The notes under the pieces: generated by a model
Seen by the model: the letters and a program-made list of their open reading frames with translations, nothing else
What the model was told of the DNA's origin: nothing
Databases searched by the model: none
Program-made: the position numbers and the translations under genes
Origin: Saccharopolyspora endophytica
GTDB lineage: Bacteria > Actinomycetota > Actinomycetes > Mycobacteriales > Pseudonocardiaceae
DNA length: 64,000 bases
Direction of reading: 5' to 3'
NCBI RefSeq assembly: GCF_018070075.1
Contig: NZ_JAGPXE010000007.1
Location: 62,001-126,000 of the forward strand
Shown here: piece after piece, positions 34,610-44,547 of the stretch
Layout of the letters: each line of letters opens with the position of its first letter
Position numbering within the stretch: position 1 is the stretch's first letter

Positions 34610-34632
34610 GAGGGTGGCGTTTTCGTCACCCT
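34610..34632. terminator. Possible hairpin terminator after rsmA
   Basis: GAGGGTG pairs with CACCCTC around a 9-nt loop in the gap between the rsmA stop and the met promoter. The stem is short and no U tract follows on minus, so the call is tentative. Confidence 0.35.
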
Positions 34633-34676
34633 CAGTGATGTCGCAGCGCGTGGCCGCAAGCCGCCGGACGAGTGGT

Positions 34677-35546
34677 TCAGCTGCTCGACCCGGATGACGC
34701 GGCCTCCGCGATCCGGGCGAAATCGGCGATGCGCAACTGCTCTCCGCGCGTCGTCGGGTCGATCCCGGCCGCGCGCAACAACTCCTCCGCCCGCGCCGCC
34801 GAACCGGCCCACCCGGACAGCGCGCCGCGCAACGTCTTGCGCCGCTGAGCGAAGGCGGCGTCCACCACGCGGAAGACGTCCTGCCGCGAGGCGCTCGACG
34901 GCGGATCGACGCGGTGGAAGGAAACCAGCCCGGAGTCCACGTTCGGCACCGGCCAGAACACCTTGCGCGGCACCGGGCCCGCGCGGCGCACGTCGGCGTA
35001 CCAGGCCGCCTTCGCGCTCGGCACGCCGTAGACGCGGCTGCCGGGCTCGGCGGCCATCCGGTCGGCGACCTCGGACTGGACCATGACCAGCCCCTTGCGC
35101 AGGCTCGGCAGCTCGGCCAGCAGGTGCAGCACCACGGGCACCGCGACGTTGTAGGGCAGGTTGGCGACCAGCGCCGTCGGCGGCTTCGGGAAGTCGGCCG
35201 CCTGGACCCGCAGCGCGTCGGCGGGCAGCACGCTCAAGCGGTCGGCCAGCCGGGGCGCGAACTCGCGCGCGGTGCGCGGCAACCGCTCCGCCAGCACCGG
35301 GTCGATCTCCACGGCGATGACGGCGCCCGCGGCGGGCAGCAGCGCGAGCGTCAGCGAGCCCAGACCCGGGCCGACCTCCAGCACGACGTCGTCCGGGCCG
35401 ACCTCGGCCGCGGAGACGATCCGCCGGACCGTGTTCGGGTCGTGCACGAAGTTCTGACCGAGCTTCTTGGTCGGTTTGATGTCCAGCTCGTCGGCCAGCC
35501 GACGCACGTCGGCCGGCCCCAGCAACGCCGCCCCCTGCTCATCCAC
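34677..35546 (-). CDS. rsmA: 16S rRNA dimethyladenosine transferase RsmA/KsgA
   Basis: 289 aa from GTG at 35546 ([10 protein letters not shown]). It dimethylates two adenines near the 3' end of 16S rRNA. The SAM-binding motif [13 protein letters not shown], the [23 protein letters not shown]-terminal signature, the [10 protein letters not shown] catalytic motif and [12 protein letters not shown] are all present. Length is normal. A dispersed repeat (copy B) separates it from rpfB upstream; rpfB-rsmA-ispE order is common in actinobacteria. Confidence 0.96.
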   Translation of the reverse strand: MDEQGAALLGPADVRRLADELDIKPTKKLGQNFVHDPNTVRRIVSAAEVGPDDVVLEVGPGLGSLTLALLPAAGAVIAVEIDPVLAERLPRTAREFAPRLADRLSVLPADALRVQAADFPKPPTALVANLPYNVAVPVVLHLLAELPSLRKGLVMVQSEVADRMAAEPGSRVYGVPSAKAAWYADVRRAGPVPRKVFWPVPNVDSGLVSFHRVDPPSSASRQDVFRVVDAAFAQRRKTLRGALSGWAGSAARAEELLRAAGIDPTTRGEQLRIADFARIAEAASSGSSS

Positions 35547-35592
35547 GCGGATGAACCTACCCGCGCCGGTTTCGACCGATCTCACCAGGTCG

Positions 35593-35755
35593 AAGCGGCG
35601 AAGCCGCTTTCTCTTCACCCCACCCTGGCAACTCGCACCGCCGCGGGTTCTCAGCGGCTCTCTGGTGAGGACGGCCACTCCGCCGTGTATTGGACATACA
35701 TCAGGAGTGGCACCCGCAGTCCAGAGAGCCGCTGAGGTTCCGCTACTCGCACCGC
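35593..35755 (+). repeat. Dispersed palindromic element, copy B
   Basis: Begins with the hairpin AAGCGGC-GAA-GCCGCTT (35593-35609). The core starts at 35631 (actcgcaccgccg). The outer stem is a perfect 16 bp: CTCAGCGGCTCTCTGG (35650-35665) with 35721-35736. A GCCACTCC/GGAGTGGC stem and an inner TGTAT-TGGAC-ATACA hairpin nest inside it. It lies between rpfB and rsmA and is the cleanest of the four copies. Confidence 0.8.
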
Positions 35756-35784
35756 TACGCACGATGAGCGGTGCACAGTTCTCG

Positions 35785-37278
35785 TCAGTCCAGGCCGAGC
35801 TTGGACGAGCAGGACGGCCAGGCGCCGTAGCTGCCTCCGCGGGCGTCGCGGACCTTCTCGGCGACCGCGATCTGCTGCTCGCGGCTGGCCTGGTGCGGGT
35901 ACGGGGCGTACTGGTCGCCGCCGTAGGCGTCCCAGGTGGACTTGTCGAACTGCAGGCCACCGTAGTAACCGTTGCCGCTGTTCATGGCCCAGTTGCCGGT
36001 CGCCTCGCACTGGACGAGCTTGTCCCAGACCGCGCTGTTGGGCGCGGCCTTGCCACCGACGCGGACGACCTTCTCGACCGGCGCCTTGGTGACCTTCTCG
36101 TCGATGACCTCGCGATCCGACTCCTCGCCGTTGCGCGTGGAGATGCGGGTGAACTGGATCTTCTCGCCGGCCTCGCCGGGGGACTCGACCCGCTCCTCGC
36201 CCTTGAACATCGAGTTGTCGACGATCTCGCGGACCGGCGGCGGAACCGGCACGGTCACGCTGATCACGGAGCTCTGCAGCCGGTCGATGCGCACCTCGGC
36301 GCCGGTGACCAGCTTGGCGTCGGCGCCCGGGGTGACCTTGTCGTCCGGACCGAGCTTGAGCTTGCGCTCCTTGACGAGCTCGTCGATGTTGGCGGCGGTG
36401 GTGGTCAGCTGCTGCGGCGCACCACTGCCGTCGATGAGCGTGATGTCCTTCTGGGTGCGGACCGACAGCTCCATGCCCTGCTCGGGCACCGGCATGTTGC
36501 GGTCGGCGTTGAGGACGGCGCCGTCGGCGTTGACGCCGAGCTGGCGCAGGGCCTGCTCGACGGTCACCGAGCGGACCCACTCCTCGCGGACCTCGCCGTC
36601 GACGTTGAGCTTGAGCAGGCGACCGCGGTCGAGGGTGATCGTCTCGCCGTGGCCGACCTCGGCCTGCGGGGAGGGGCTCAGCGCGTCGTGCGCGCCGACG
36701 CGGATGCCCTGGTCCTCCAGGACCTCGCCCACGGTGTCGTCGAAGGTGCTGACGGTGCGCGTCTGCCCGTCCACCTCGACGGTGACCGACTTGTCCATCG
36801 CGGCGGCGGCGCCACCGGTGCCGGTGAGGCTCAGCAGCACGCCGGCGACCGCGCCCTTGAGGAAGCGGCGCTTCCAGACGGTCATCGCCTCGGTGACCTG
36901 CTGCGGCGGGAGAGCACCCGCCTCGCCCTCGGGCATCGCCTCGAGGAAGTCCATCGGCGGCAGGACGGTCGTCTCGGCGTTGATCAGCCGGATGACCTCG
37001 TCGACGTCGATCTCGGCCGTCGCGAGCACGTCCTCGGCATCGGGGCCGAGGACGTCGTAGACGTCTTGCGGGGTGATCTCGAAAGCGCCCGGCGGGAAGC
37101 TCGGGTGCTCGTCGGACCACTGCGGGTCCGGGCGGTCGAGCAGTCCTACCGCGGTGTGCTGCTCGGTCGGCTGGACCGGGGTGAACCAGTCAGTCGCCGC
37201 GTCAAAGGAATCGGCCCAGTAGCCGTCGTTCCGCGAGGTCGCGAAACCGGCATGGCTGGGCTCGCCACGTCCGTTCAC
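35785..37278 (-). CDS. rpfB: Resuscitation-promoting factor RpfB-like muralytic protein
   Basis: About 497 aa from GTG at 37278, with GGGAGG upstream; the frame stays open to 37392, so the start is uncertain. After a cytoplasmic N-terminus and one membrane segment (about 135-160, [22 protein letters not shown]) come three DUF348 repeats (each with VTVDGxxxxVxT-like strands). A G5 domain (about 360-425) and the C-terminal Rpf lysozyme-like domain ([38 protein letters not shown]) follow. It cleaves peptidoglycan and promotes regrowth of dormant cells in mycobacteria. Confidence 0.93.
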   Translation of the reverse strand: MNGRGEPSHAGFATSRNDGYWADSFDAATDWFTPVQPTEQHTAVGLLDRPDPQWSDEHPSFPPGAFEITPQDVYDVLGPDAEDVLATAEIDVDEVIRLINAETTVLPPMDFLEAMPEGEAGALPPQQVTEAMTVWKRRFLKGAVAGVLLSLTGTGGAAAAMDKSVTVEVDGQTRTVSTFDDTVGEVLEDQGIRVGAHDALSPSPQAEVGHGETITLDRGRLLKLNVDGEVREEWVRSVTVEQALRQLGVNADGAVLNADRNMPVPEQGMELSVRTQKDITLIDGSGAPQQLTTTAANIDELVKERKLKLGPDDKVTPGADAKLVTGAEVRIDRLQSSVISVTVPVPPPVREIVDNSMFKGEERVESPGEAGEKIQFTRISTRNGEESDREVIDEKVTKAPVEKVVRVGGKAAPNSAVWDKLVQCEATGNWAMNSGNGYYGGLQFDKSTWDAYGGDQYAPYPHQASREQQIAVAEKVRDARGGSYGAWPSCSSKLGLD

Positions 37279-37546
37279 AGGGTCGTTACCTCCCGAAGGC
37301 GCAAAGTCGCGTCCGCGAAGAACTGAACGTGAGAAACGTTGGGCGAGTTCATGTTTCTCGCGCAACCCCTCTCGTTCCTCGCGTGCGCACAACCTTCGTG
37401 CTTCGTGTCTGTATCCGACTCCCGCAAGCCAAATTGCCGCCTAGTCCGCCGCGAGCTCCTTGCGCTCACCGCAGACTTCCCCGACGTACACCGGCGAGAC
37501 TAACGGGCGTTCCCCATGACTGGTTGTCATCGGTTACGGGGCCGAG

Positions 37547-37575
37547 ACTCTACCGTGATCATGCGGGGCCGCCAA
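37547..37575 (-). promoter_or_regulatory. Putative rpfB promoter
   Basis: On minus, TTGGCG (37575-37570) and TAGAGT (37552-37547) are separated by 17 nt, a good match to actinobacterial housekeeping promoters. The gene start is about 265 nt downstream. Confidence 0.45.
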
Positions 37576-37791
37576 GGACCCGATTCGGACATGCGAGGCC
37601 GATTACGCTTGTTTGCCACGCAACCCGACACGATCTGTAGTCAAGATCGGTAAAAATTAGGCCATTCGGGGGGCACCTGCAGGATTCGTTAGCCGCCCCC
37701 CGAGCCGCTTGCGTGACATATAACACGCGCCCGAAAGGCGCTGTAACCCATGATCAACCGGGGCGGGCCTGCGAGAACGGCCCCGGACATC

Positions 37792-37828
37792 GGTTCGGCC
37801 CGAGCACGGAGCGCGCTCGGGCCGAACC
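37792..37828. terminator. Hairpin terminator after the small rpf gene
   Basis: GGTTCGGCCCGAGC (37792-37805) is an exact complement of GCTCGGGCCGAACC (37815-37828), loop 9 nt. It lies 72 nt past the stop at 37900. Confidence 0.75.
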
Positions 37829-37899
37829 TCCCCTCCCCACGCACGAGGGAAACGAGTTCCCCTCGCGACGATCTTTCGCGTTGTTGCGGCGACTTCACG

Positions 37900-38262
37900 T
37901 CATCGCGGCAGACCCAGCTTCCGCGAGCACGCCGGCCAGGCGCCGTAACCGCCGCGGGCGTCGCGCACCTTCTGCGCGATCTCGATCTGCTGCTCGCGCG
38001 ACGCGCGATGCGGGTAGCGGTTGTACCGCTCACCGCCGTAAGCCGCCCAGGTGCTGCGGTTGAACTGCAGGCCGCCGTAGTAACCGTTTCCGGTGTTGGC
38101 CGCCCAGTTGCCGCCGGACTCGCACCTCGCGAGCCGGTCCCACACCGCAGCTCGATCGTCATTCGGGGCTGCCGCGGCGTTCGGGGCCACCGCGACCAGG
38201 GCGCTACCGCTGATGGCGACAGCAGCCGCCACGGTCCACTTCGTGAATCTATGCAACTTCAC
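37900..38262 (-). CDS. Small secreted Rpf-type transglycosylase-like protein
   Basis: 120 aa from GTG at 38262 with GAGG 7 nt upstream. A Sec signal peptide (KWTVAAAVAISGSALVAVAP, cleavage near AAAA-PNDD) is followed by a complete Rpf domain: VWDRLARCESGGNWAANTGN and [18 protein letters not shown], with the catalytic Glu in CESGG. No LysM or other wall-binding module follows. It is 80-90% alike in motif order to the C-terminal domain of RpfB 620 bp away, so the pair may stem from a domain duplication. Confidence 0.92.
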   Translation of the reverse strand: MKLHRFTKWTVAAAVAISGSALVAVAPNAAAAPNDDRAAVWDRLARCESGGNWAANTGNGYYGGLQFNRSTWAAYGGERYNRYPHRASREQQIEIAQKVRDARGGYGAWPACSRKLGLPR

Positions 38263-38449
38263 TGCACATCCTCACAACCGATGGTTCCGGTGTGGGAGGA
38301 CCTCCGCAGGCGAGTTCCCCGCGGAGTTCGGGGTGTCCCCCCGTTCCGGCTTCCACTGTGGACGGTAGGAGTCAGCGTGCGGACCGCAAGCGGGCGGAGG
38401 AGGAGACCTCCTACCAGAAACCGCAGCGTAGGGAACTACAGGGCTGTGA

Positions 38450-39283
38450 TTACCCCTGTTCGAGGCCGAACACTCGCTCAGCCGTGGCAGTGGTGGCTAC
38501 AGCGAGCTCATCGACGTTCATGCCACGGAGTTCGGCGAGGTCACGAAGGGTGTAATTGACGCAGTAAGGCTGATTCGGCCGTCCCCGGAACGGGTGCGGG
38601 GTCAGGAACGGCGCGTCGGTCTCCACCAGCATCTGCTCCAGCGGGACCGCTTCCGCCGCCTCCCGGAGGCCCTTCGCGTTGCGGAAGGTCGCCGTGCCGG
38701 CGAACGAGAGCACGTACCCGGCGTCCACGCAGGACTTCGCGAACTCGGCGTCACCGGAGAAGCAGTGGAAGACCACCTTCTCCGGCGCGCCCTCCTCGTC
38801 GAGGATGCGCAGGATGTCGTCGTGCGCCTCGCGGTCGTGGATCATCAGCGGCTTGCCGATCCGCTTCGCGAGGTCGATGTGCCAGCGGAACGCCTCCTGC
38901 TGCGGCTCCGGCGGCGAGTAGTCCCAGTAGTAGTCGAGCCCGGTCTCGCCGACGGCGACCACGCGCGGGTGCGCGGCCAGCTCCTCCAGCGTGGCGCGGT
39001 CCTCGTCGCCGAAGTCCTTGGTGCGGGTCGGGTGCAGCGCCACGGCGGCGAAGACCCGGTCATCCCAGGTGGCGGCCTCGACGGCCCAGCGCGCGGAGTC
39101 GATGTCGTCGGCGACGGTCACGACGCGGCCGACACCGGCGCTCTGCGCGCGGTCGAGCATCTCGCGGACGTCCTCGGCGGTCTTGGCGCCGCAGGCGTCG
39201 AGGTGGGTGTGAGCGTCGACAGCCGCTGCCGCCAGCGCCTCGGGCACCGGCGGCAGCTCCTGCCTCTTGTCCTTCTTGCCCAT
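38450..39283 (-). CDS. tatD: TatD family metal-dependent hydrolase (putative DNase)
   Basis: 277 aa from ATG at 39283, overlapping the metG stop by one nucleotide (TGATG). TatD signatures: AVDAHTHLDACG (metal His pair), VAVGETGLDYYWDY, KPLMIHDREAHDDIL, FHCFSGD and LVETDAPFLTPHPFRGRPNQP. Family members are 3'-5' DNases. The metG, tatD, then rpf order followed by rsmA is classical in actinobacteria, and here the Rpf genes intervene between tatD and rsmA. Confidence 0.95.
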   Translation of the reverse strand: MGKKDKRQELPPVPEALAAAAVDAHTHLDACGAKTAEDVREMLDRAQSAGVGRVVTVADDIDSARWAVEAATWDDRVFAAVALHPTRTKDFGDEDRATLEELAAHPRVVAVGETGLDYYWDYSPPEPQQEAFRWHIDLAKRIGKPLMIHDREAHDDILRILDEEGAPEKVVFHCFSGDAEFAKSCVDAGYVLSFAGTATFRNAKGLREAAEAVPLEQMLVETDAPFLTPHPFRGRPNQPYCVNYTLRDLAELRGMNVDELAVATTATAERVFGLEQG

Positions 39284-41079
39284 CAGGACTGCTGGATCGG
39301 GGCCCACTCCGGGCCGGTCTCGCCGAGTTCGGCATCGAGCTTGGCGAACAGCGGCTTCGGCTTGTCCAGCGGGCGACCCACCTCGATGTCGGCGGACTCC
39401 CACTTGGCCTGCTCGGCGGCGTACTCGCCCATCAGCACCGGGTAGGACATCGACGGCTCGTCGAGGTCGTCGACCTCGCGGATCTCCGGCTGCGCCGCCC
39501 AGACCCCGGTGCCGCCCAGCAGCTCGTGCACCTTCTGCGCGGAGTGCGGCAGGAACGGCGTGAGCAGCGTGTTGGCGTCGGAGACGACCTGCAGCGCGGT
39601 GTGCAGCACCGCGTCGCGGCGGTCCGGGTCCTCCTTGAGCTTCCACGGCTCCTGGTCGGACAGGTACTTGTTGGCCGCCGAGACCACCCGCATCGCCTCC
39701 TGCGAGGCGAGCTTGAACCGCGAGCTGCGCAGGTGCGCTCCGACGGTGTCGAAGGCGGCGCGCGCCTGCGCCTTGAGCTCCTCGTCCGCGGGAGCGGGAG
39801 CGGTCGGTGCGGGGACCGCGCCGTTGTTCTTGGCCGCCATCGAGATGGACCGGTTGACCAGGTTGCCCCACTCGTTGGCCAGCTCGAAGTTGGTGCGGCG
39901 GACGAACTCGTCCCAGGTGAAGTCGGTGTCCTGGTTCTCCGGGCCGGCCACCGAGATGAAGTAGCGCAGGGTGTCCGGGCCGAACTCGCGCAGGAAGTCG
40001 CGCACGTAGATCACGGTGCCGCGCGAGGTGGAGAACTTCGAGCCGCTCATGGTGAGGAACTCGCTGGAGACCACCTCGCCGGGCAGGTTCAGCTCGCCGA
40101 ACGGGCCGGTCGTGCCGCCCTTGTCGCCCTGGCCGTTGTGCCCCATCAGCAGGGTCGGCCAGATCTGGGCGTGGAAGGTGATGTTGTCCTTGCCCATGAA
40201 GTAGTAGCCCTGGGCCGACGGGTCGGTCCACCACTTCTTCCAGGCGTCGGGGTCGCCGGTGCGGCGGGCCCACTCCACGCTGGCCGACAGGTAGCCGATG
40301 ACGGCGTCGAACCACACGTAGAAGCGCTTCATCGGCTGGTCGCGCCAGCCGTCCAGCGGGATCGGCACGCCCCAGTCGAGGTCGCGGCTGATCGCGCGCG
40401 GACGCATGTCCTCGACCAGGTTCTGCGCGAACTTGAGCACGTTCGGCCGCCAGCCGTCCCGGGTGGACAGCCACTTGCCCAGCGACTCGGTGAACGAGGG
40501 CAGGTCCAGGAACAGGTGCTCGGTCTCGACGAACTCCGGCTTCTCGCCGTTGATCCGCGAGACCGGGTTGCGCAGCTCGGCCGGGTCGAGCTGGTTGCCG
40601 CAGTTGTCGCACTGGTCGCCGCGCGCGCCGTCGTAACCGCAGATCGGGCAGGTGCCCTCGATGTAGCGGTCGGGCAGCGTGCGGCCGGTGGACGGGCTGA
40701 TCGCGCCGGTCGTGGTCTTGGGCAGCACGTAGCCGTTGCGGTGCAGCGCGAGGAAGAGGTCCTGCACCACCTTGTAGTGGTTGCCGGTGGTGGTGCGGGT
40801 GAACAGGTCGTAGGACAGGCCGAGGCCCTGCAGGTCCTCGGTGATCACCCGGTTGTACTTGTCGGCGAGCTGCCGCGTGGTCAGGCCCTCGTTCTCCGCC
40901 TGGACCGAGATCGGGGTCCCGTGCTCGTCCGTCCCGGAGACCATGAGCACCTGGTTGCCGGCCATTCGCTGGTACCGGGAGAAGACGTCCGAAGGCACAC
41001 CGAAGCCGGAAACATGACCGATGTGCCGGGGACCGTTGGCATACGGCCAGGCCACAGCGGTCAACACAGAGGCGCTCAT
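39283..41079 (-). CDS. metG: Methionyl-tRNA synthetase
   Basis: 598 aa from ATG at 41079 ([22 protein letters not shown]); the longer open frame runs through a repeat element and is not coding. HIGH motif [16 protein letters not shown]-like KFSTSRG, and a zinc knuckle [17 protein letters not shown] are present. Charges tRNA-Met. No C-terminal EMAP-like tRNA-binding domain is seen. Copy D of the dispersed repeat lies just upstream. Confidence 0.97.
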   Translation of the reverse strand: MSASVLTAVAWPYANGPRHIGHVSGFGVPSDVFSRYQRMAGNQVLMVSGTDEHGTPISVQAENEGLTTRQLADKYNRVITEDLQGLGLSYDLFTRTTTGNHYKVVQDLFLALHRNGYVLPKTTTGAISPSTGRTLPDRYIEGTCPICGYDGARGDQCDNCGNQLDPAELRNPVSRINGEKPEFVETEHLFLDLPSFTESLGKWLSTRDGWRPNVLKFAQNLVEDMRPRAISRDLDWGVPIPLDGWRDQPMKRFYVWFDAVIGYLSASVEWARRTGDPDAWKKWWTDPSAQGYYFMGKDNITFHAQIWPTLLMGHNGQGDKGGTTGPFGELNLPGEVVSSEFLTMSGSKFSTSRGTVIYVRDFLREFGPDTLRYFISVAGPENQDTDFTWDEFVRRTNFELANEWGNLVNRSISMAAKNNGAVPAPTAPAPADEELKAQARAAFDTVGAHLRSSRFKLASQEAMRVVSAANKYLSDQEPWKLKEDPDRRDAVLHTALQVVSDANTLLTPFLPHSAQKVHELLGGTGVWAAQPEIREVDDLDEPSMSYPVLMGEYAAEQAKWESADIEVGRPLDKPKPLFAKLDAELGETGPEWAPIQQS

Positions 41080-41113
41080 GCCCGCCAGCGTAATCGCCTG
41101 CTCGTCCTGCGGG

Positions 41114-41280
41114 GCGGTGCGGGTAGGGGAACCTGAGCGGCTCCGTGGACTCCGCGCGCCACTCCTGATGCATGCCAATGCACGGCGTCGCGGCGTGCTC
41201 GCCACGAAGCCGCTGAAGAACCCCCGGCGGTGCCAGCTGCTCGGGTGGGCAAAGCGGAAGCGACTACGTCGCTTGCCTGA
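41114..41280 (-). repeat. Dispersed palindromic element, copy D (inverted)
   Basis: Read on minus it begins TCAGGCAAGC, with the hairpin AAGCGAC-GTA-GTCGCTT (41274-41258). The outer stem is AGCGGCTTCGTGG with CCACGGAGCCGCT and the inner hairpin TGCAT-TGGC-ATGCA. It lies between rsmI and metG. Orientation is opposite to copies A, B and C. Confidence 0.75.
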
Positions 41281-41288
41281 CGGTCAGA

Positions 41289-42125
41289 TCACTTCCGCGA
41301 CGCGAGGACCGCGTCGTAGAGCTCCTTCTTGCGGACACCGGCGAGTTCGGCGACCTCGGCCACGGCGTCCTTCAGGCGGATGCCGTCCGCGGCGCGCTCC
41401 TCGACCTGCTCGACGAGCTCCGCGGGGTCGGTCGGCGCCGCTCGCTCGGCCCCGCCGAGGACCACCGTGATCTCGCCGCGAACGCCGTCCGCAGCCCATT
41501 CGGCCAGGTCACCGAGGCTGCCGCGCTTGATCTCCTCGTAGGTCTTGGTGAGTTCGCGGCACACCGCGGCAGGCCGCTGCTCCCCCAGGACCGAGACGGC
41601 GTCGGCGAGGGTGTCGGCCAGCCGGTGCGGCGCCTCGAAGAAGACGCTGGTGCGCTCCTCGGCGACCAGGCGGCCGAAGAACTTCCGCCGGTCCCCCGTC
41701 TTGCGCGGCGGGAACCCCTCGAAGCAGAACCGGTCCGAGGGCAGCCCGGACACCGCGAGCGCGGTGGTCACCGCCGACGGGCCGGGCAGGCAGGTCACCG
41801 GCAGTCCCTCGGTCACGCACGCCGAGACCAGCCGGTAGCCGGGATCGGACACGCTCGGCATGCCGGCGTCGGTCACCAGCAGCACGGTCCTGCCCTCGCG
41901 CAGCGCGTCGAGCAGCATCGGAGCGCGCGCGGACTCCACGGCCTCGTAGTAGCTGACGACCTTGCCGGCCGGGGTGACGCCCAGCGCGCTGGCGAGGTTG
42001 CGCACCCGGCGGGTGTCCTCGGCGGCGACCACCTCGGCGGTGCCGAGCGCCTCGATCAGCCGCGCGGACGCGTCGCGGGCATCGCCGAGCGGGGTGGCGG
42101 CGAGCAGCAGGGTGCCGGAGTCCAT
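41289..42125 (-). CDS. rsmI: 16S rRNA 2'-O-ribose C1402 methyltransferase RsmI
   Basis: 278 aa from ATG at 42125. A tetrapyrrole-methylase-fold enzyme that modifies C1402 in 16S rRNA. Characteristic blocks: LLAATPLGDARDASARLIEAL, AAEDTRRVRNL, LVTDAGMPSVSDPGYRLV, LPGPSAVTTALAVSGLPSDRFCFEGF and the C-terminal GEITVVLGG. The length is normal. It diverges from the O-mannosyltransferase gene; the pair is conserved in actinobacteria. Confidence 0.95.
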   Translation of the reverse strand: MDSGTLLLAATPLGDARDASARLIEALGTAEVVAAEDTRRVRNLASALGVTPAGKVVSYYEAVESARAPMLLDALREGRTVLLVTDAGMPSVSDPGYRLVSACVTEGLPVTCLPGPSAVTTALAVSGLPSDRFCFEGFPPRKTGDRRKFFGRLVAEERTSVFFEAPHRLADTLADAVSVLGEQRPAAVCRELTKTYEEIKRGSLGDLAEWAADGVRGEITVVLGGAERAAPTDPAELVEQVEERAADGIRLKDAVAEVAELAGVRKKELYDAVLASRK

Positions 42126-42266
42126 GACCGCACAGCGTAGGCCGCCTGACCCCGGGCGAGAACGCGGCGTAGCCGTGCGGGCCGGGCTTCCGCCACCAGC
42201 GCGGAGCGAGGCGATTCCTCGACGGCTCCCAGCGGGGCGTCCCCCGGTCGAGGCGTGCCTGACCCT

Positions 42267-42279
42267 TACGATCGACGGT
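42267..42279 (+). promoter_or_regulatory. -10 box suggesting a leaderless O-mannosyltransferase transcript
   Basis: TACGAT at 42267-42272 lies 7 nt before the GTG at 42280. No Shine-Dalgarno is seen. This spacing is the usual sign of a leaderless mRNA in actinobacteria, where the first codon is at the 5' end. Confidence 0.5.
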
Positions 42280-43848
42280 GTGAGCGTCCCAGTCCGCAGG
42301 TTCGGCGGTGCCGACGAACTCGTCCAGGTAGGCCGCGCACCGGCGGCTCGCCGCCCGGGGGAGACCGACCCGCTGCCACTGCTGGACTCCTCGATGCCCA
42401 CCGACCGCAGGCGCGGCTGGGTGGTGACGCTGGTGATCACCCTGGTCGCCGGGCTGGTCCGCTTCTGGGACCTGGGCCGGGCCACCGACGAGGGCACTCC
42501 GGTCTTCGACGAGAAGCACTACGTCCCGCAGGCGTGGCAGATGCTGCGCAACGGCGGCTACGAGGACAACCCCGGCTACGAGCTGGTGGCGCACCCGCCT
42601 GTCGGCAAGCAGATGATCGCGATCGGCGAGTGGCTGCTGGGCTACACGCCGTGGGGCTGGCGGATCATGGCCGCCCTGTTCGGCACCCTGATGGTGCTGC
42701 TGATCATCCGCATCGCCCGCCGGATGACGCGCTCGACGCTGCTGGGCGCGGTGGCCGGTGTGCTGCTGATCTGCGACGGCCTCAGCCACGTGCAGTCCCG
42801 CGTCGGGATGCTCGACATCTTCCAGGCGCTGTTCCTGCTCGCCGCGTTCTCCTGCCTGCTGGTGGACCGCGACCAGGTGCGCGAACGGCTGTGGCAGGTC
42901 TGCTCGGACGGACGGCTGGACCCGTCGACCTGGGGCCCGCGGCTGGGTTTCCGCTGGTGGCGCCTGGGCGCCGGGCTGATGCTCGGCCTGGCCTGCGGGG
43001 TCAAGTGGAACGGCATCTACTACATCATGGCGTTCGGCCTGCTCAGCGTGATCTGGGATGCGCTGGCCAGGCGGGCCGCCGGGGTGCGGAGGCCGTGGCG
43101 GGCCGCGCTGGTGCGCGACACCGCCCCGGCGCTGTGGGCGCTGGTGGGCCTCCCGCTGCTGGTGTACTTCGCGACCTGGTCGGGCTGGTTCGCCAGCGAG
43201 ACCGCGACCGACCGGCACGCGGTGCTGCTCAACGACGACGTGGGCATGAACGGACTGCCCGACGCGCTGCGATCGCTGCTGTACTACCAGCTCAACGTGC
43301 TGGACTTCCACACCCACCTGACCACGCCGTCGACCCCGCACCCGTGGGAGTCCAAGCCGTGGGCGTGGCCTATGGGCATGCGCCCGATGCTCTACTACTA
43401 CGAGGGCGGGATGCCGGGCTGCGGCCGCAACAGCTGCGTGCAGGCCACGATGCTGATCGGCACCCCGGCGATGTGGTGGCTGGCGCTGCCGGTCGCGGCG
43501 TGGTCGGTGTGGCGCGCGGTGTTCCGGCTGGACTGGCGCTACGCGGCGGTCCTGGTCGGCTACGGCGCCGGGTACCTGCCGTGGTTCACGAACCTGTCGC
43601 GGCAGATGTACTACTTCTACGCCACGCCGCTGGTCCCGTTCCTGGTGCTGGGGATCGTGCTGGTGCTCGGCCACGTGCTGGGCTCCGCCGAGGACCACTT
43701 CGAGCGGCGCAAGACCGGGCTGTTGGCCGTGTCGCTCTACATCGGACTGGTGGTCGCGAACTTCGCGTGGCTGTGGCCGATCCTCAACGGTGATCCGATC
43801 ACCCACGAGCAGTGGCAGGCCGAGCTGTGGCTGCCGTCCTGGCGCTGA
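42280..43848 (+). CDS. Polyprenol-phosphate-mannose protein O-mannosyltransferase (PMT family)
   Basis: 522 aa from GTG at 42280; upstream parts of the open frame are intergenic. A membrane glycosyltransferase with about ten hydrophobic segments and the PMT family N-terminal loop: VFDEKHYVPQAWQML (first extracytoplasmic loop with the catalytic Asp-Glu pair) and AHPPVGKQMIAIGEWLLG. YFATWSGWF and a C-terminal DFHTHLTTPSTPHPWESKPW follow. It transfers mannose from polyprenyl phosphate to exported proteins. Actinobacteria use it on lipoproteins and secreted proteins. Confidence 0.93.
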   Translation: MSVPVRRFGGADELVQVGRAPAARRPGETDPLPLLDSSMPTDRRRGWVVTLVITLVAGLVRFWDLGRATDEGTPVFDEKHYVPQAWQMLRNGGYEDNPGYELVAHPPVGKQMIAIGEWLLGYTPWGWRIMAALFGTLMVLLIIRIARRMTRSTLLGAVAGVLLICDGLSHVQSRVGMLDIFQALFLLAAFSCLLVDRDQVRERLWQVCSDGRLDPSTWGPRLGFRWWRLGAGLMLGLACGVKWNGIYYIMAFGLLSVIWDALARRAAGVRRPWRAALVRDTAPALWALVGLPLLVYFATWSGWFASETATDRHAVLLNDDVGMNGLPDALRSLLYYQLNVLDFHTHLTTPSTPHPWESKPWAWPMGMRPMLYYYEGGMPGCGRNSCVQATMLIGTPAMWWLALPVAAWSVWRAVFRLDWRYAAVLVGYGAGYLPWFTNLSRQMYYFYATPLVPFLVLGIVLVLGHVLGSAEDHFERRKTGLLAVSLYIGLVVANFAWLWPILNGDPITHEQWQAELWLPSWR

Positions 43849-44547
43849 TCAGCGCGGTTCCCACCGGAACCAAGACCTGGCCAGCAGGCTGAACAGCACG
43901 ATCCAGACCAGCAGCGACGCCGCCGACGACAGCGCGTCGCCCTCGCCGGTCACCGCGTGGTGGATCAGCCCGCCGATGCCTCCGCCGGGCAGCGGCAACC
44001 ACATCGGACCGACGACGGCGACCAGGACGCCGCCCATCAGGGCGAGGAACATCGGCAGCGTGGTGATCTGGGCCTGCTCGGAGGACGAGGTGCGGCCGCT
44101 GGTCGCGACACCGGCCGCCAAGCAGAGCGCCATGCCCAGGACCAGGGCGGCCAGCAGCGGCAGCGGGTCCGGGATCGGCGCGCCCATGCTGATCGAGATG
44201 ACCAGCATCAGCGCCGATTGCAGCACTCCGAGCAGCACCACCGGGGTGAGCAGACCTGCGAGGATCACCACGTCAGAGGCCTCGCCGCTGCGGAGCCGCT
44301 TGAGGTAGAGGTCCTCGCGGCGGGAGGCCAGCGCAGCGGTGACGGCGAAGTAGACGGTGAAGCCGAGGACCATCAGCAGCTGGAGGCAGAGCGTGATCGC
44401 CCAGGCCTGCGGAGGGGCGTCATCGGGCAGGGTGAAGCCGACCCACAGTCCGACCAGGATCGGCATCAGCAGCGAGCTGACCGCCACGGTCTTGTTGCGC
44501 AGCAGGAGTTTCAGCTCGGCTCGGGCCAGAGCCAGGACCACGTTCAC
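43849..44547 (-). CDS. ABC-2 type exporter permease
   Basis: 232 aa from GTG at 44547, overlapping the ATPase stop by 4 nt. Six hydrophobic segments are visible (about 18-40, 50-75, 95-125, 130-160, 165-190, 205-225) with the cytoplasmic loop SRREDLYLKRLRSGEASDVVILAG, characteristic of small ABC-2 permeases. Substrate unknown. Forms a transporter with the ATPase at 44544-45431. The two-component system nearby on plus may control it. Confidence 0.87.
   Translation of the reverse strand: MNVVLALARAELKLLLRNKTVAVSSLLMPILVGLWVGFTLPDDAPPQAWAITLCLQLLMVLGFTVYFAVTAALASRREDLYLKRLRSGEASDVVILAGLLTPVVLLGVLQSALMLVISISMGAPIPDPLPLLAALVLGMALCLAAGVATSGRTSSSEQAQITTLPMFLALMGGVLVAVVGPMWLPLPGGGIGGLIHHAVTGEGDALSSAASLLVWIVLFSLLARSWFRWEPR

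Larger units (their letters stand above)
37279..37899. other. Long intergenic region between rpfB and the small rpf gene
   Basis: 621 bp without a credible gene. It contains a possible rpfB promoter (37547-37575) and the terminator of the downstream-transcribed small rpf gene (37792-37828). The transcript leader of rpfB would be about 265 nt; no known riboswitch core was recognised in it. Confidence 0.5.

Noticed and set aside
38263..38449. Possible c-di-AMP (ydaO) riboswitch before the small rpf gene, known for rpfA in some actinobacteria
   Set aside because: GGAACGGGGGGA is present, but the GGGGTGAATC and CCGTCAGCTAACC core blocks are absent or out of order, so the motif cannot be supported.
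41080..41205. Extended N-terminus of methionyl-tRNA synthetase
   Set aside because: The extension translates dispersed repeat copy D; the ATG at 41079 matches the conserved start.
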